A DNA stretch of 64,000 nt from the NCBI GenBank assembly GCA_037013685.1, contig CM072896.1, forward strand, positions 12,535,444-12,599,443, read 5' to 3'. Under the pieces are notes generated by a model. It saw only the letters and a program-made list of their open reading frames with translations, was not told where the DNA came from and did not search any database. This DNA is from Acridotheres tristis (lineage: Eukaryota; Chordata; Aves; Passeriformes; Sturnidae). Position 1 is the first letter of the stretch, and every line of letters begins with the position of its first letter. Both the position numbers and the translations under genes were made by a program. This document shows, piece after piece, positions 1 through 10,923 of this stretch.

Positions 1-1519
1 CTTCTCCCTTCCCTGTTGAGCACCACACCAAAACATTTTCCTTGAAACTCCCCTAAAGTTTCAGCTCCTTGCTTTTCTCCAAAAGGAAGGTGATCTATGC
101 CAAAGTAAGTTTGAGTGCAATTGAAAATAAAATTCTTTTATGATAACAATTTTTTCTCAGTTTTTTTTAGCCCAGTCCAGATTTCGTTACTGCGGGGAAA
201 AGTTGGTTGTAAGGATTTATATTATGTTTATTTAATTAGTAATTTCTGTAAAAGAAAAATTAATTCTGTTACTTGTGGTGATGTGTCATGCCAGGAATAA
301 CATTTTGCATCTACGGCTTAACGCAATACGCCATTTTGAAATTTAATTTTAGATTTGGGACTATGGAGCATTTAACTTACCTTCAGGAGGATATTTTGAA
401 TAAAAATAACCAGAAATTGCTTTACTAGAATATCAACCATGCTTGACTGATATTAACGGTATGAAAAAATGTATGGGACATATAAAATTCACATAAGAAC
501 TACAGTTAAGCCTACTCATATTTTTCTTTTAAAATGGATGTCCAAACTTTAAAAGTCTATATGTTATTCTTCTTAAGATCCAAATATATTTTTGGAGACT
601 GAGTTCCTACTGTTTGCAATAATGAACACCTCATGGATGGCAGGGGAAAAAAACATCAACTTTCCTTAATGCTACTGTTGGCCAAAGGGGAAGTAAAAAA
701 GTGTAGTAGTAGAACTACACTTTTTCCCCCATCTCTGGGTGGAGAATGAAGAGTTTCAAGGAAGCCTTCTCACCTCCTCCTCCTGTTTTCTTGCCTTGTA
801 CCCTGGAGGTTTGCCCCAGAGCAAGCCCCAAGGGACCCAGTGGGGTGTTAAGGCTGAGGAAGATGAAGGAGCTGCTTTCTCCCTGAGTGCCAGGGGGCAA
901 GGACTGACCAGAGTCAATGGCGAGGATCCTTCGTGACTCCACTGAGTGCTGGATGCTGCCCAAGCAGTCAGCCCAGGGCATTCTGCTGCTGGAGCCTGTG
1001 GGAACTGGGGACGGCACAGGGACCTGGTCTGACACTGGTCTGATGGCCCCTCACAGCACAGAGTACTGTACACACCCCAGCACATACTCTGCCTTGTTAG
1101 CTGTCCTGTATTGTCTTCTGTAAATACACGGAGTAATGCAAAAAGCATTCACTAATGAGGTTTAAAATTTTCCTTCAAATGATAGTCTTGCATATTCACA
1201 TGCTTGTGGTTTGCTGCCATTATATGCACCAAATTTTGGCCTACCCCTTCCATTCATGCTCTCTGGGAAACATGCTCCTTTGAGAGAGTCGTGGATAATT
1301 TTGTTCTCCCCGTTTTAGCAGGATGCTTCCCTAGCTGTGTGCCAGTTGTCTCAGAAGTGCTGGTTTAACTGGCTGAGCAGTCAGAGGGATTTTTGGAGCT
1401 GGGGTCTCCACTGGCACATGCACCTTGCGTGTGTCTGAGGGTGAACATGACGCCTGAAGCCAGCCTGTTTCAGGCCTCGGTGAGCAGCACCATACCCCCA
1501 AAAGTCAGAGGTTACATTT
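1..1519. other. Non-genic sequence, AT-rich then moderately GC-rich
   Basis: Bases 1-690 are AT-rich unique sequence with nothing recognisable. Bases 730-1110 are GC-richer, with short overlapping open frames on both strands that match no family and look like chance. Apart from the hairpin at 696-725 I see no feature. Confidence 0.6.
696..725. repeat. 12-bp perfect-stem hairpin
   Basis: Bases 696-707 (AAAAAGTGTAGT) are the exact reverse complement of 714-725, with a 6-nt loop. Outside it, GGGG (687-690) can pair with CCCC (726-729) across a 5-base bulge. Function unknown; it may be a small inverted duplication. Confidence 0.6.
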
Positions 1520-1745
1520 CAAGGACCGGCTCCACTCCTCGGGTTGCCGACCCATGGTGATAAGAAGTCTGCTTGGAGCAAGGTCACAGCAGCACAAACC
1601 ACCTGCCCATCGCCCGGTGCCAGGGGCTGGGAGCCAGGTGAGCCTGTGCCAAAAGCGCCGGAGCCAGGAGGGGAGCGGGAGGGGAGAGGCCCGGGCAGAG
1701 GCTGCTGCAGCCCTGCCCCTGGCCAGCCTCCACTGGCAGCAGTCC
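1520..1745. promoter_or_regulatory. Isolated GC- and CpG-rich patch
   Basis: This stretch holds roughly ten CpGs (for example in CGCCCGGTG near 1610 and AGCGCCGGAG near 1656) inside a region otherwise almost free of CpG. It also contains a consensus-like splice donor, CCAG|GTGAGC, at 1637/1638. A small CpG-rich promoter with a first exon of a non-coding transcript would look like this. No TATA box or initiator could be assigned. It is too short for a classical CpG island, and the overlapping open frames on both strands resemble no known protein. Confidence 0.2.
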
Positions 1746-1810
1746 TGGGCAGCCAGGATGGGTTTGCAGAGCTGCCTTTCCCCTTCACCGAGCTCCCTGC
1801 GAGAGGCTGA

Positions 1811-4800
1811 GGACATCAGGACTGCAGCTGCTTTCATGGGTGAACTTGCTGTTTCCAGAGGTCTGGCTGCAGCGAGGTATCTAACATGTCATAAGCACAG
1901 GCTTAAGTTCTTAAGGATTAAAGCAAAACTTAGATAATCTGATTCTCCAAACAGCAGCAGAGGATAGAACTAACAGCTGTCTGAAGCTGCTGTGGCATGG
2001 CACAACTGGCTGGGAGTTGCTAAAGATGGAGCTGGAGGGGCTGACTTGCAGCATGCCTAGAGGTGACCATCAATAAACCAAAGGGCACCACATCCTCCTC
2101 TTCCTCAGTATTTTGAGGACCAAGCTGTGACCTAACACAGGAGTTGTTTTTACAAAGTTCACAACTGCTGCTTTTCCTTATTTTGTTTCTGCATTTTTCT
2201 TGATCTTCAAGAAAGGACAAGGACTTTACACTCTATGACAATTAATACAGATGAAGTGTAAATATTAAAAGAATCATCTTTAACTGTAACAAATATAGCG
2301 AAGGGTTAAACATTTTGCCTACTTCCATACCTAATTTTTATTGATATATAGTTGCCAAATCTAAATTATTTCATCTGAAATGGCAGTGGACATTCAGAAT
2401 GACACAACTAGGCAAATATCATATAAAGGCAAGTTCCGGATGAAGTTGCCAGAGGAGTCATTCTTCAGAAATCCTAGCTGTAAAATACTGCCTCCCAGTT
2501 CATGAGACAACTGCATGAAGCATTCATGACTTTAATTTAAGAATAAGTTTCCTCAAGGAACTTTAGCCTTTAAGATCTGGAAGTCTGTATATCTGTAAGA
2601 AGCTATATGTAAAATGCATTTTACTCTTTGAAGCAGAAGGCTTTTAAGGGACTTAATTAATTCTGGTTTTAACATGGATGATGATATCCGTACGTTAGTT
2701 TCATGTACTCCAGGTGATGCACTGACTTTATTTAGGAGCCTCTCAGTTTATGTGAGCCAAGACAGTCCCATAGGTGTGCTGATAAAACTCTGCTGAGATA
2801 CGACATGCAGATTGCTTTTTTTATTACTTTGAATATTTATTTGAAGTTTTCATTTCAAGACATTTAGGTGGAGTCATTCTGCCTGATGAATATAGTTGTG
2901 GATTTGTTTTTTGGTTTTTTTTTTTTTTGTTGTGATGTAAAAGGGTTTGCTTCCCCCATCTGGTCATGTATCCATTGTGTGGATTTCTGCAGCTCTGTTG
3001 CTCCAAAAAAAGCGCATAGACTCATGTGGTTGAAGTAATCTGACTCTCAGCCATCTATTGACATAGCTTTAGTCACCCAAATACAAACCTACCTCAGACT
3101 CTTTCATATTCAATCCCTGAAGCCAGATTTTGCTGCCTGTCCTTTCCCAGAGCCATTCCCAGTATTGACCTGTAAGTCTCTTTCCCACATTGCTCCCCCT
3201 GGTTCTGCTATCCACAGTCTTTTCCATGACCCCATGGTTCTCTTGCCTTCCCCATCTGGAAGCATCTCCCACATCTCTTCCTAAGTCCAGGGAAAGCCAT
3301 GAAGCACATCTGAGCATCAGTCCTGCCTTCAACACCTTCTTACATTTGCAGCTTTGTACCTAAATGACCTTTAAACAAAGATTTTCAGAAGAACTATAAA
3401 AGACTGTGAGAGGAAAGCAACAAAATAAATACATTTAGAGTTAATATCTCCAAGAGAAACATCTGTTTGTTCCTTTGAGTAACCAAAAGCAAATACACGT
3501 GTTCAGAACATGCTACAGACTAATGCCTGCAGCTGACAAAATTAACTTTCTGTTCAGTGTTGTTAATAATGGATTCAAAACAATTTTTCGGTAGTGCTAA
3601 TACAGCGCTTTTAGATTTATTAAATAAGTAATTGCACTTTTTTTAGGTACATATTGTAGCATTTAGACTGCCCATATCTTCAAATTTTAGAAGCTTCAGT
3701 AGATGACTATTTACTCAAAAAAGACTTTTCTCACAGGGAGTTCACTTCTAGGACTTCACTTAATTAGAGCAGACTTCTAATTAGTAACAAAATTAATATT
3801 TAAAAAAGAATCAGAAAAAATATACACACTGGAGTGTGCAAGAGTATTAAATACAAGCAGCAGAAGACAGCACTGAACAAAACATTACTGGAGTGCCACT
3901 TGGGTTACTCCAGGTGCTGCAGGCCTGGGGACATGGCCAGGCTGCACCCTGTTTCCCACAGAGGAGAGAAAGTCCCAAACACTACCCTAGTGCTCAGGAG
4001 GAGAGAAAATGAAGGGTCAGCAGGAAGCTAATGGGTCTCCAGTGCAGTGCTTGGTTTGGACTCCCAGAGGAGCAATGGAGGGTGACTAAAATCCCCAAGT
4101 CCTCCCAGAAAACCTTACACTGCACCTGAGGCTGATTCCTTCTCATCTTGCTGGATGCTTATGAGAAACTTGGCCCCAGGGCTCAAACTGAATTGAAGAG
4201 GATTGGGAGACTGGGGGAGTGTTCAGAATACTTTAAAAAAAAAAATTCTGTTCCTGCAATCAGCTTTTGCTTCTTGGACTGTGTGTGTGGCCACATATAT
4301 GCAAGCATCTCTCCTAGAAGAGATATGTTTGTGCACTTTGTGACTGTAAACATCTTTTCACAGTGAAACACTTGTTTTCCTCATAGACTGCCCTTCTGTA
4401 TGCTTCAGGAATTTTTCACTCATCTAGACAGAAATGCAATTTTGAACTTTCCCAGGGTAGCAGTAACCTCCAGTCTTCACTTTTTATAATATGTTCCATA
4501 TGTTTTGTGATGATCACATACATGAAAAATCATAGAGTATGTGTCAGAGAATATATTTGGGGATTCAGCATCCATCCCCTTCTGCATGATAGCTCTCCTT
4601 GGAAGGGGGAGGTAAGTTCAGTACATCAGCCACTCAGGGAATGCAAACACCCATTTAATGGGTGTCACAGAAAAACAGTGTAGGTGAAATCATCCCACAC
4701 TTCTCATAATTAAAGACAATGAATGGGGAAGGAACTTCCTCCACAGGTTCAGTTTTCCAAGGTGTGGGTGAAGCTCTAAACAAGATCTCCCATATCCACA

Positions 4801-7320
4801 GGCAATGCTCCAGCATGCAGATTAAGTGAGATCTGACATTCCTAATGCAGCAGTTAATGATTTGTTGATTAAATACCACATTAGAATTTATTTATACAAT
4901 AGAAAACATATTTTAAATTTTTTTCTCAGATTTAAATTGCTAACCTCTCCTTCTGGCAACAAATCTAGTTTAGATCCATTGAAGTTATCTTTCTGTGATG
5001 ATACAAATAGAAGCAAGGAATATTGATTTCGGTGGGATGTTGAGATATAACCATCTGTTTGCCAAGCATGATTACTTTCAGTTAATTTCCAATAAAGCCC
5101 AGAAAAGCCACCAAAAATAGTAACTTTTGGATGTTACAGATAGCCTAGACTACTGGAGACATTTTAAAAGAACACAGTTTCAAGTTGTTCTCCACTTGAT
5201 TTCTGAGCAGTTGGCCCTGTGACATTTGGCCAGCCAAAAAAATGAGCATAATTTTGAATGGCCTCCTTGCACCATCTACAGGATTTGGTAGGACATTTTG
5301 GAGGTCATGATTTTAAAAACAGAAGTCCTTACCTCAGAAGTAGTGCCAACAGAGGCAGCAAGCAGAGAAGAAAGGTCCCTGTCCTAGTTGGGAAGTTGAG
5401 TGCAGCAAAAAGGAAATTTGTATATTTGAAACAGTAACAAGCTACAAGTGCCAATCTCCTGTAGTCTGTAGCAAGAGGGATGAATAGGACTCGACTCTAC
5501 ACCCTGGAAATTGGGCAGTTACTAAGGAAAGACATCAAAGACAGCAGAAATTACTCCTATATACCTTAGGAAATGAACTGCATGGCAGCCAGGCAGCTTC
5601 TGCAACTTAAATCGCTGTGAGTAGTCTGGCACTGTGATTTGAAAAGAAAAATTTGATCAGTCACAGATATGTTTAAGAAATAATCCTTTGCACTTTTGTT
5701 TTACAAATTCTTCATATTGCTTTTCATATTTTTAAAAAGTTATTTAAATTTCTTTTGCCCTCTGGAAGTCAACTTGTATTTTATGTCATTCCCCTCCAGT
5801 GAGGGAGGTGCATCTTTTCAGTGTATAGCAAAGCAAAACAGCCTATGGAAGACGTAGGGTAATATAAAACTCTACAGCATATGCTGCTTCACCAGGGAAA
5901 GGAAGCTTGTCACTCTACTCAATAAAAGACATAGAAATACCATGGGATTTTTCCCCCCTCCAATTGGGCCCCAAATGTTCTCATGCTATACTTGTAATGT
6001 GCATTACTAGCTGATTAGAAGTGACATCAATTAGTCACATGTCTGTGTTTCTGATGGAAATAAAAATGAGCTTCTGTACACAAAATCTCAAATTCATCTC
6101 TACATTGCCTAGGGATTTTTTCCTTCTGCAATATCAGTTATCGGTTTAATATAATATTGTTGACTTAACAATGATATATTTCAGGCTGAAGGCAGAAATG
6201 CATTTTGCATTAATAAATTGTTTTGAGATGGGCTTAAAGAATATTTCATTATATAAGAGAGGAAGCTATAAAACCTATTTGGTGGTCTTTCAATCACTGC
6301 TACCTGTGGCCTATTTATGTGGATGGCATTCATCAGTATGGCAGGAAATATTAAACAAGTGCTAGACAGTTATTAGCTCTCCTCAAGCAGAAGTCCTCCT
6401 ACCCTCTATTCATATACCATGGGAAAAATTCACTTGGTATTTTCTTTCTTGCAACTGTTCTGCTGTTCATAATTTGATGGAAAATTGATTAATCACACAT
6501 TTAACTCAATGCAAGATCTTCTGCACTGTAATAAATTATGGCCATTAATCAATAAGTACAAAGTAATTCCAGGAGTCTGGAGACATGCTGATTTCTAATA
6601 GAAAAACTTGTGCTTAGGCCTTCTTGCCAGTGACCACTTCATCTGAGGTATTTTGCACCTGCCTCAATCCAATTAGATGACATAATTAATGAATCTCGGT
6701 GCAGTTGATAATTTGTTATACAAAAGAAAGAATGTTTTGGCACATCTATTAAGTCCTGATGTACAAATCCTTGCAAAGGAGGGAATACTAGGAAGCCAAG
6801 AGGGGAACCTACAGCCTCTCCTACGGCAGAAGAAATGTCTGCTTATTCCAGGGCACTGAGTTTGCAAATTTTACTGAACTTTAAAATCTGCACATTTCCT
6901 TCTCCCATGTTTAAAGGAGGCTTAGTGCAGAAGCCTTCCACACCATCTTGCTTCTTTCGTGACAAATTAAATGGTATGATTAGAGCAAGCATTCAGGAAA
7001 TTTTGTTTCCCAGGCAATCTAATCAATGTGTCCCTGGCTGCGTATTGGTTACAGTTTTACATATTGCAATCCATTTGCACCTGTTATGTACAGCTAACAT
7101 ATAGACACTCAATAGATTTTGGTGAGAGAAAGAGTGAGAAGATAAAAAGAACTGGTCTGCTGCTAATTCTGTCACTAGGAGACGCCATGAGCAGATTTTA
7201 TTTAGAGACTTTGAAAAACAATTAGCTGAGGATTATAGGACTAAAAGGCCTTTACTAGCTGTACCTGGAAAATACTTTGCCCATTTAATGCCTTCTAAGC
7301 TGTCATTGTGCTTGAACTTC
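1811..7320. other. Non-genic unique sequence
   Basis: No gene, RNA gene or recognisable transposon was found. The short open frames (60-90 codons) lack any known motif. Minor features are T-rich runs near 2900-2930 and A-rich runs near 4234. Bases 6470-6730 are AT-rich with several TAATTA-like motifs and no simple repeats, as in many vertebrate non-coding conserved elements, but this could not be tested. Confidence 0.6.
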
Positions 7321-7724
7321 AGTCCCAGTGATTAATGAAAAGCTGCAGGGCACAGCTAGAAGCTAAAGTCTCAATTATGGAAAAGCAGTAACTAGTTTAA
7401 TGTGCTGATGCTTTTATACTTAAACTGACAGCTGTGAAAAATGGCAATATTTCCAATCATGCTTTAATAATTTATCATTAATTTATTGGCATGTCCAACA
7501 CACTTTAGTCCCACTGTTCTTTTTCTCCTTTTAGGCTCATGGCATTTCAATACTGGAGAGCAAAATCTGTTGCAAATCTCTAGGGACGAGCTTCCTTATG
7601 GTGCCCGAGTGATTACTGTTTGCAGGCAGTATTAGCAAGAACTCCACAGTTTATGGGCAGAGATACAGCACGAACATTTTTGTGGGCTATGATATGTGAA
7701 TGTGTTTCATTAGCTGCTGCTAAA

Positions 7725-7762
7725 TTGCTCCAACTCCATCCACTTCAGTGGAGTTAGAGCAA
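7725..7762. repeat. Palindromic amniote repeat motif, copy 1
   Basis: Bases 7725-7738 (TTGCTCCAACTCCA) pair with 7749-7762 at 13 of 14 positions around a loop containing CACTTCAG. The pattern 'aactcca...cttcagtggagtt' is a dispersed motif I recall from turtle, crocodile and bird genomes. I cannot name the parent element with certainty. Confidence 0.5.
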
Positions 7763-8018
7763 CTGAAGAACATAGATGGCTTTGTGGGACTGGGGGCAGT
7801 CAGCCTCACGCAGGCAGTTTTCGTTCGTCAGCCCAGCAAGCTCCCTGGATGGAGAACAGGAGCTGTCTAACTGCTCTAAATCAAAAATTAAATTTGGAAA
7901 GTGTCCCTTTTGAAGAGCACAGGCAGAGCCTCACCTGCTATGAAATCTGTAGAAACATTATTATGTTTAATACTTAACAATTGAACCAGTGCAGCTAAGT
8001 CAATTTAAACCAGCTGAA

Positions 8019-8070
8019 GATCTACAGTCCATTTATTTATTTTGAGGATCTAAAGTCCATTTATTTTTGA
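8019..8070. repeat. Tandem duplication, two copies, period 28
   Basis: GATCTACAGTCCATTTATTT... (8019-8045) is repeated as GATCTAAAGTCCATTTATTT... (8047-8070), with one substitution and a four-base length difference. It is probably a local replication-slippage duplication. Confidence 0.8.
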
Positions 8071-8730
8071 AATATTTTGAATTTTTTCTTTGCTGTTTTG
8101 GTTCTTCCTGCTTATTCAGTTTCTCCTGACAAGGTGTATGAAGAAAGGGAGAGGAAAAAAATCAAATAATAAAATCTTCTTTCAGTACAATTTCCATGCT
8201 GAATTTAGTTTGTCATGGTTCATGGCTGTCCATGCTGTGGACTGGACAAACACTCATGAAAATAGACAAATATTATTTTCAGAGTTCATTACTGTTTTTT
8301 TTTTTTTGACAGAAGTTGACCCTATTTTATTTTTCATCTGATATTCCTGTCATTTATAAAGTCTTAGTCATCCAAGCAGGAGTGCTTCTGAACACTTTAT
8401 TTTTTGCACAAAACCTCAGTTTTATTTGTACTTTTGCATACATTTCACTTTGTGTAATGGCTGACACAGTGTGGGTGAAACTCACTGCAGTTTTTGGGGG
8501 GACTTGGTAACTCCTGAGCTTTTTTGCAAAGCTCATGCAGCCCTAAATGGCAGCTGAGCTCTTCCTGACAGCCTGGGTGTGCTGATGGTTGTCAGTTCCT
8601 GGACTGAAAAGCAGGCTGACCAAACAGTGGGGAAAGTTATTCTGAACTGTTTGATGTAAACTACTACAAAATTGCTATCTGGCTGTCATTCACGAACTGG
8701 TTGAATAGGAGAGACATGGCTATGAGAGAA

Positions 8731-8760
8731 TATTTACACCAATTGATGTAATGGTGTAAC
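8731..8760. repeat. Palindromic amniote repeat motif, copy 2
   Basis: TTACACCA (8734-8741) is the exact reverse complement of TGGTGTAA (8752-8759), with a 10-base loop reading ATTGATGTAA. It resembles the 'ttacacca-ttgacttcaa-tggtgtaa' half of the same old dispersed motif. Confidence 0.4.
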
Positions 8761-10240
8761 AAGTATAACATATTATATTGCTGGACGGTTCACAAAAAGC
8801 TGCAGTGTGTCCAATTTGAATTGACATGATGGAAAAGACCTGTCAAGTGGGTTGTTCCATAGGTTGAGAATTTGCTGTTTCTTATTAAAAAAAAAGAAAA
8901 GAAAGATTTTTTTGCCTTTGTTTGTATTTGCTTTTGAGATTTTTTGTTTGATATTTTGATCATTTTGATAATTCTTTTCAATGCAGACAGAGTTTATACT
9001 AATTAGTTAACAGTTCAATTATTATCAAAGGGAGTTTTGAATGAAAAGGAACCAAGTTCCCAGCCCTGCTCTAACTACATGTTTGAGCACCGAGTGCAGC
9101 CCTTCATTAGGAACCCTGGAAATGGGCAAAGGAACGTGAGTCATTAGTAATACTTATGTCTACTACTGTTTCTTAAAGGAATCGAGTACCTCTTTTGGGA
9201 ATTTCTGCCTGGAAAAAGGCGGCTTATTCTAATCCATTTTATCTGTCACGCTTTAGACCTAATACTGTCTTTTAACAACATGTGAAAGAGTGGAGAAATA
9301 CAACAAAACACATACAGGTGGCTGGGATGCCAGAGGTATGTCTGCATTTGTGAGGTTCATGTCTGGCTAGTGCTGGATGTACAGTCAGTCACTGGCAATC
9401 CCTCTATTACCACTCTGCCACCCTCTATTTTTCAGGCTCCTACTTTGAGGCTTGATTACAGCAATTTGGAGGATGTATGCAAACCAATTCCAGCTACTAA
9501 TTGAAGGAACTCTGCTAATTAGAAAGGGCTATGGAACAAATAACAATTGGCAAGTATGGGGTCTTTTTCTGTATGGAACACCCTTCATACAGTGACTTCT
9601 ATCTTGAACAAATTTATCATTAGATTTTCTGGATAGGAGAGAGACTTTGAAAATCATTATGCATGTTGATACTATTGCACATCTAAAAATATTTGGTATT
9701 TCCCTTAACTGCTGAAGCTATGTGATTGTTTAAGAGTCTTAGTTTCTCTTAAGAAAACTAAAAATTAAATTTCAGTGCTTCTTGATTGAGGAGAAATCTT
9801 GAAAGTATGTATCCCAATGGCCCAAATTGAAAAGACAAATAAAGAAGAGAAGATGAAAAAAAAATTAAATTTAAAAATCCTCTTTCTCAAAAGTCTCAAT
9901 GTCTTTTGGAAATGACAGTAATTTTTGACTCTCCGAATTTAGCACAGATATGACTGTAACTACTACCGTAGATGAGGTTTCTTTTTAGTGTGACTAAATG
10001 CAAAGTTTGCAAGATCCAGCTCCTTTATCTACCTCTATTGCAACTTTTAGTTGAGATATGTTCTCTAAAGATTGATTCACATCTTTGCTAAGACAAATAT
10101 TTAAAACCTGTAGAAATCAATTTTGTAGGACATTTCTTTATGGTATCTTGTCAGAAACAGTAATGCTTTCTTAAATTGATTTTTAAATAGGGAGATGTGT
10201 CATTGGGTATACACTGCTTATCTAGTCACTGGCTGAACAC

Positions 10241-10578
10241 CTCTTCTCTCTCTCTGACAGCAAGGCTGGTGGCTGGCTGCTGGAGGACCACATCTCAGGA
10301 TCTTATCTGGCAGATCTATGGCTGCAATGGAATTTTATCCCATGTTACTTCCAGAAAAGGCTGTACCATTTCTACTAGAGCAACTGTTTTTGCTAACATG
10401 GGCAGATTTACAGGAATGCATGTGTGCACTTTTGCAGGAACACATCTAACTTATATATGATATTCTATGTATTTGCATTAGCCTTCAAGTAATAAAATAA
10501 AAAAGCATTAATTTCATGTTTGTCATCTTAAATGCATTCTCTTAATAAGCTTAAACCTCTTACACTTACACCTGTGCT
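10241..10578. other. Acceptor-like tract and polyadenylation signal, no recognised gene
   Basis: A pyrimidine tract ending in CTCTGACAG at 10260 looks like a 3' splice site. Two overlapping AATAAA signals follow at 10491-10501. Together they could bound a terminal exon of a non-coding transcript of about 250 bases. The overlapping 87-codon open frame begins before the acceptor, matches no known protein and is not called. Confidence 0.15.
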
Positions 10579-10920
10579 TTATCTCTTCACAAGCGGCCCC
10601 ATGCTTCCTAAAAATAGTTCCTTTCCACTATGAGAGAGTATCTCTTCCCCTGCTGCTGAATTGGATAAGAATATTGTCCATTCTGCAATAGAGGGATTTG
10701 TCTCACTTTCCCACTGCCTTAGTGAGGTATTTTTAGCAGCTATTAATGTTAGCTTAATCCAAATATTATTTACAGTAGAAGCACCAGATATTTTAGTAAT
10801 GTCATTTAATACATATAAGTCCAGAAAATGCTGAAAATTCAGTCCTATTGATTTGATAAGGTCAGGTATTTTCAATTGAAAATCTGTGGCTCTGGAATTC
10901 AGTATCAGGTGATGAGTGTC
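10579..10920 (-). mobile_element. Ancient L1/Tx1-type LINE ORF2 carboxy-terminal fragment
   Basis: On the minus strand an open frame runs from about 10920 to a stop at 10579, after an upstream stop at 10921-10923. It contains IKLTLIAAKNTSLRQW followed by NPSIAEW (10678-10740 for the AAK-to-EW part). Then, after about 21 residues, comes GKELFLGSMGPL (10594-10626 region). In L1/Tx1-group LINEs the ORF2 carboxy end after the reverse transcriptase typically reads '...AAK/R..I...W(K/E)S..PPS...W', then a stretch ending 'F...W.P' shortly before the stop, and this fits in order and spacing. The aromatic residue of the final motif is replaced by Met. No reverse-transcriptase core or 5' part was found upstream (plus coordinates above 10920), and no tail was identified, so it is a short relic. 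The assignment rests on remembered motif patterns, not on an alignment; a chance open frame is the alternative. Confidence 0.5.
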
Positions 10921-10923
10921 TCA

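Larger units (their letters stand above)
7321..10240. other. Non-genic sequence with possible conserved non-coding stretches
   Basis: Bases 7321-7520 and 9466-9560 are unique AT-rich stretches with clusters of homeodomain-type (TAAT) and SOX-type (AACAAT) words, as in distal enhancers; this is inference. A splice-acceptor-like tract (TTTTTCTCCTTTTAG) ends at 7534 and is followed by a 33-codon open frame to a TAG at 7633. The peptide matches nothing I recognise, so I do not call an exon. Palindromic repeat traces are listed separately. Confidence 0.5.

Noticed and set aside
4340..4370. TGTAAACATC resembling the miR-30 mature sequence
   Set aside because: The match stops after ten bases and the expected opposite arm of the hairpin is missing.
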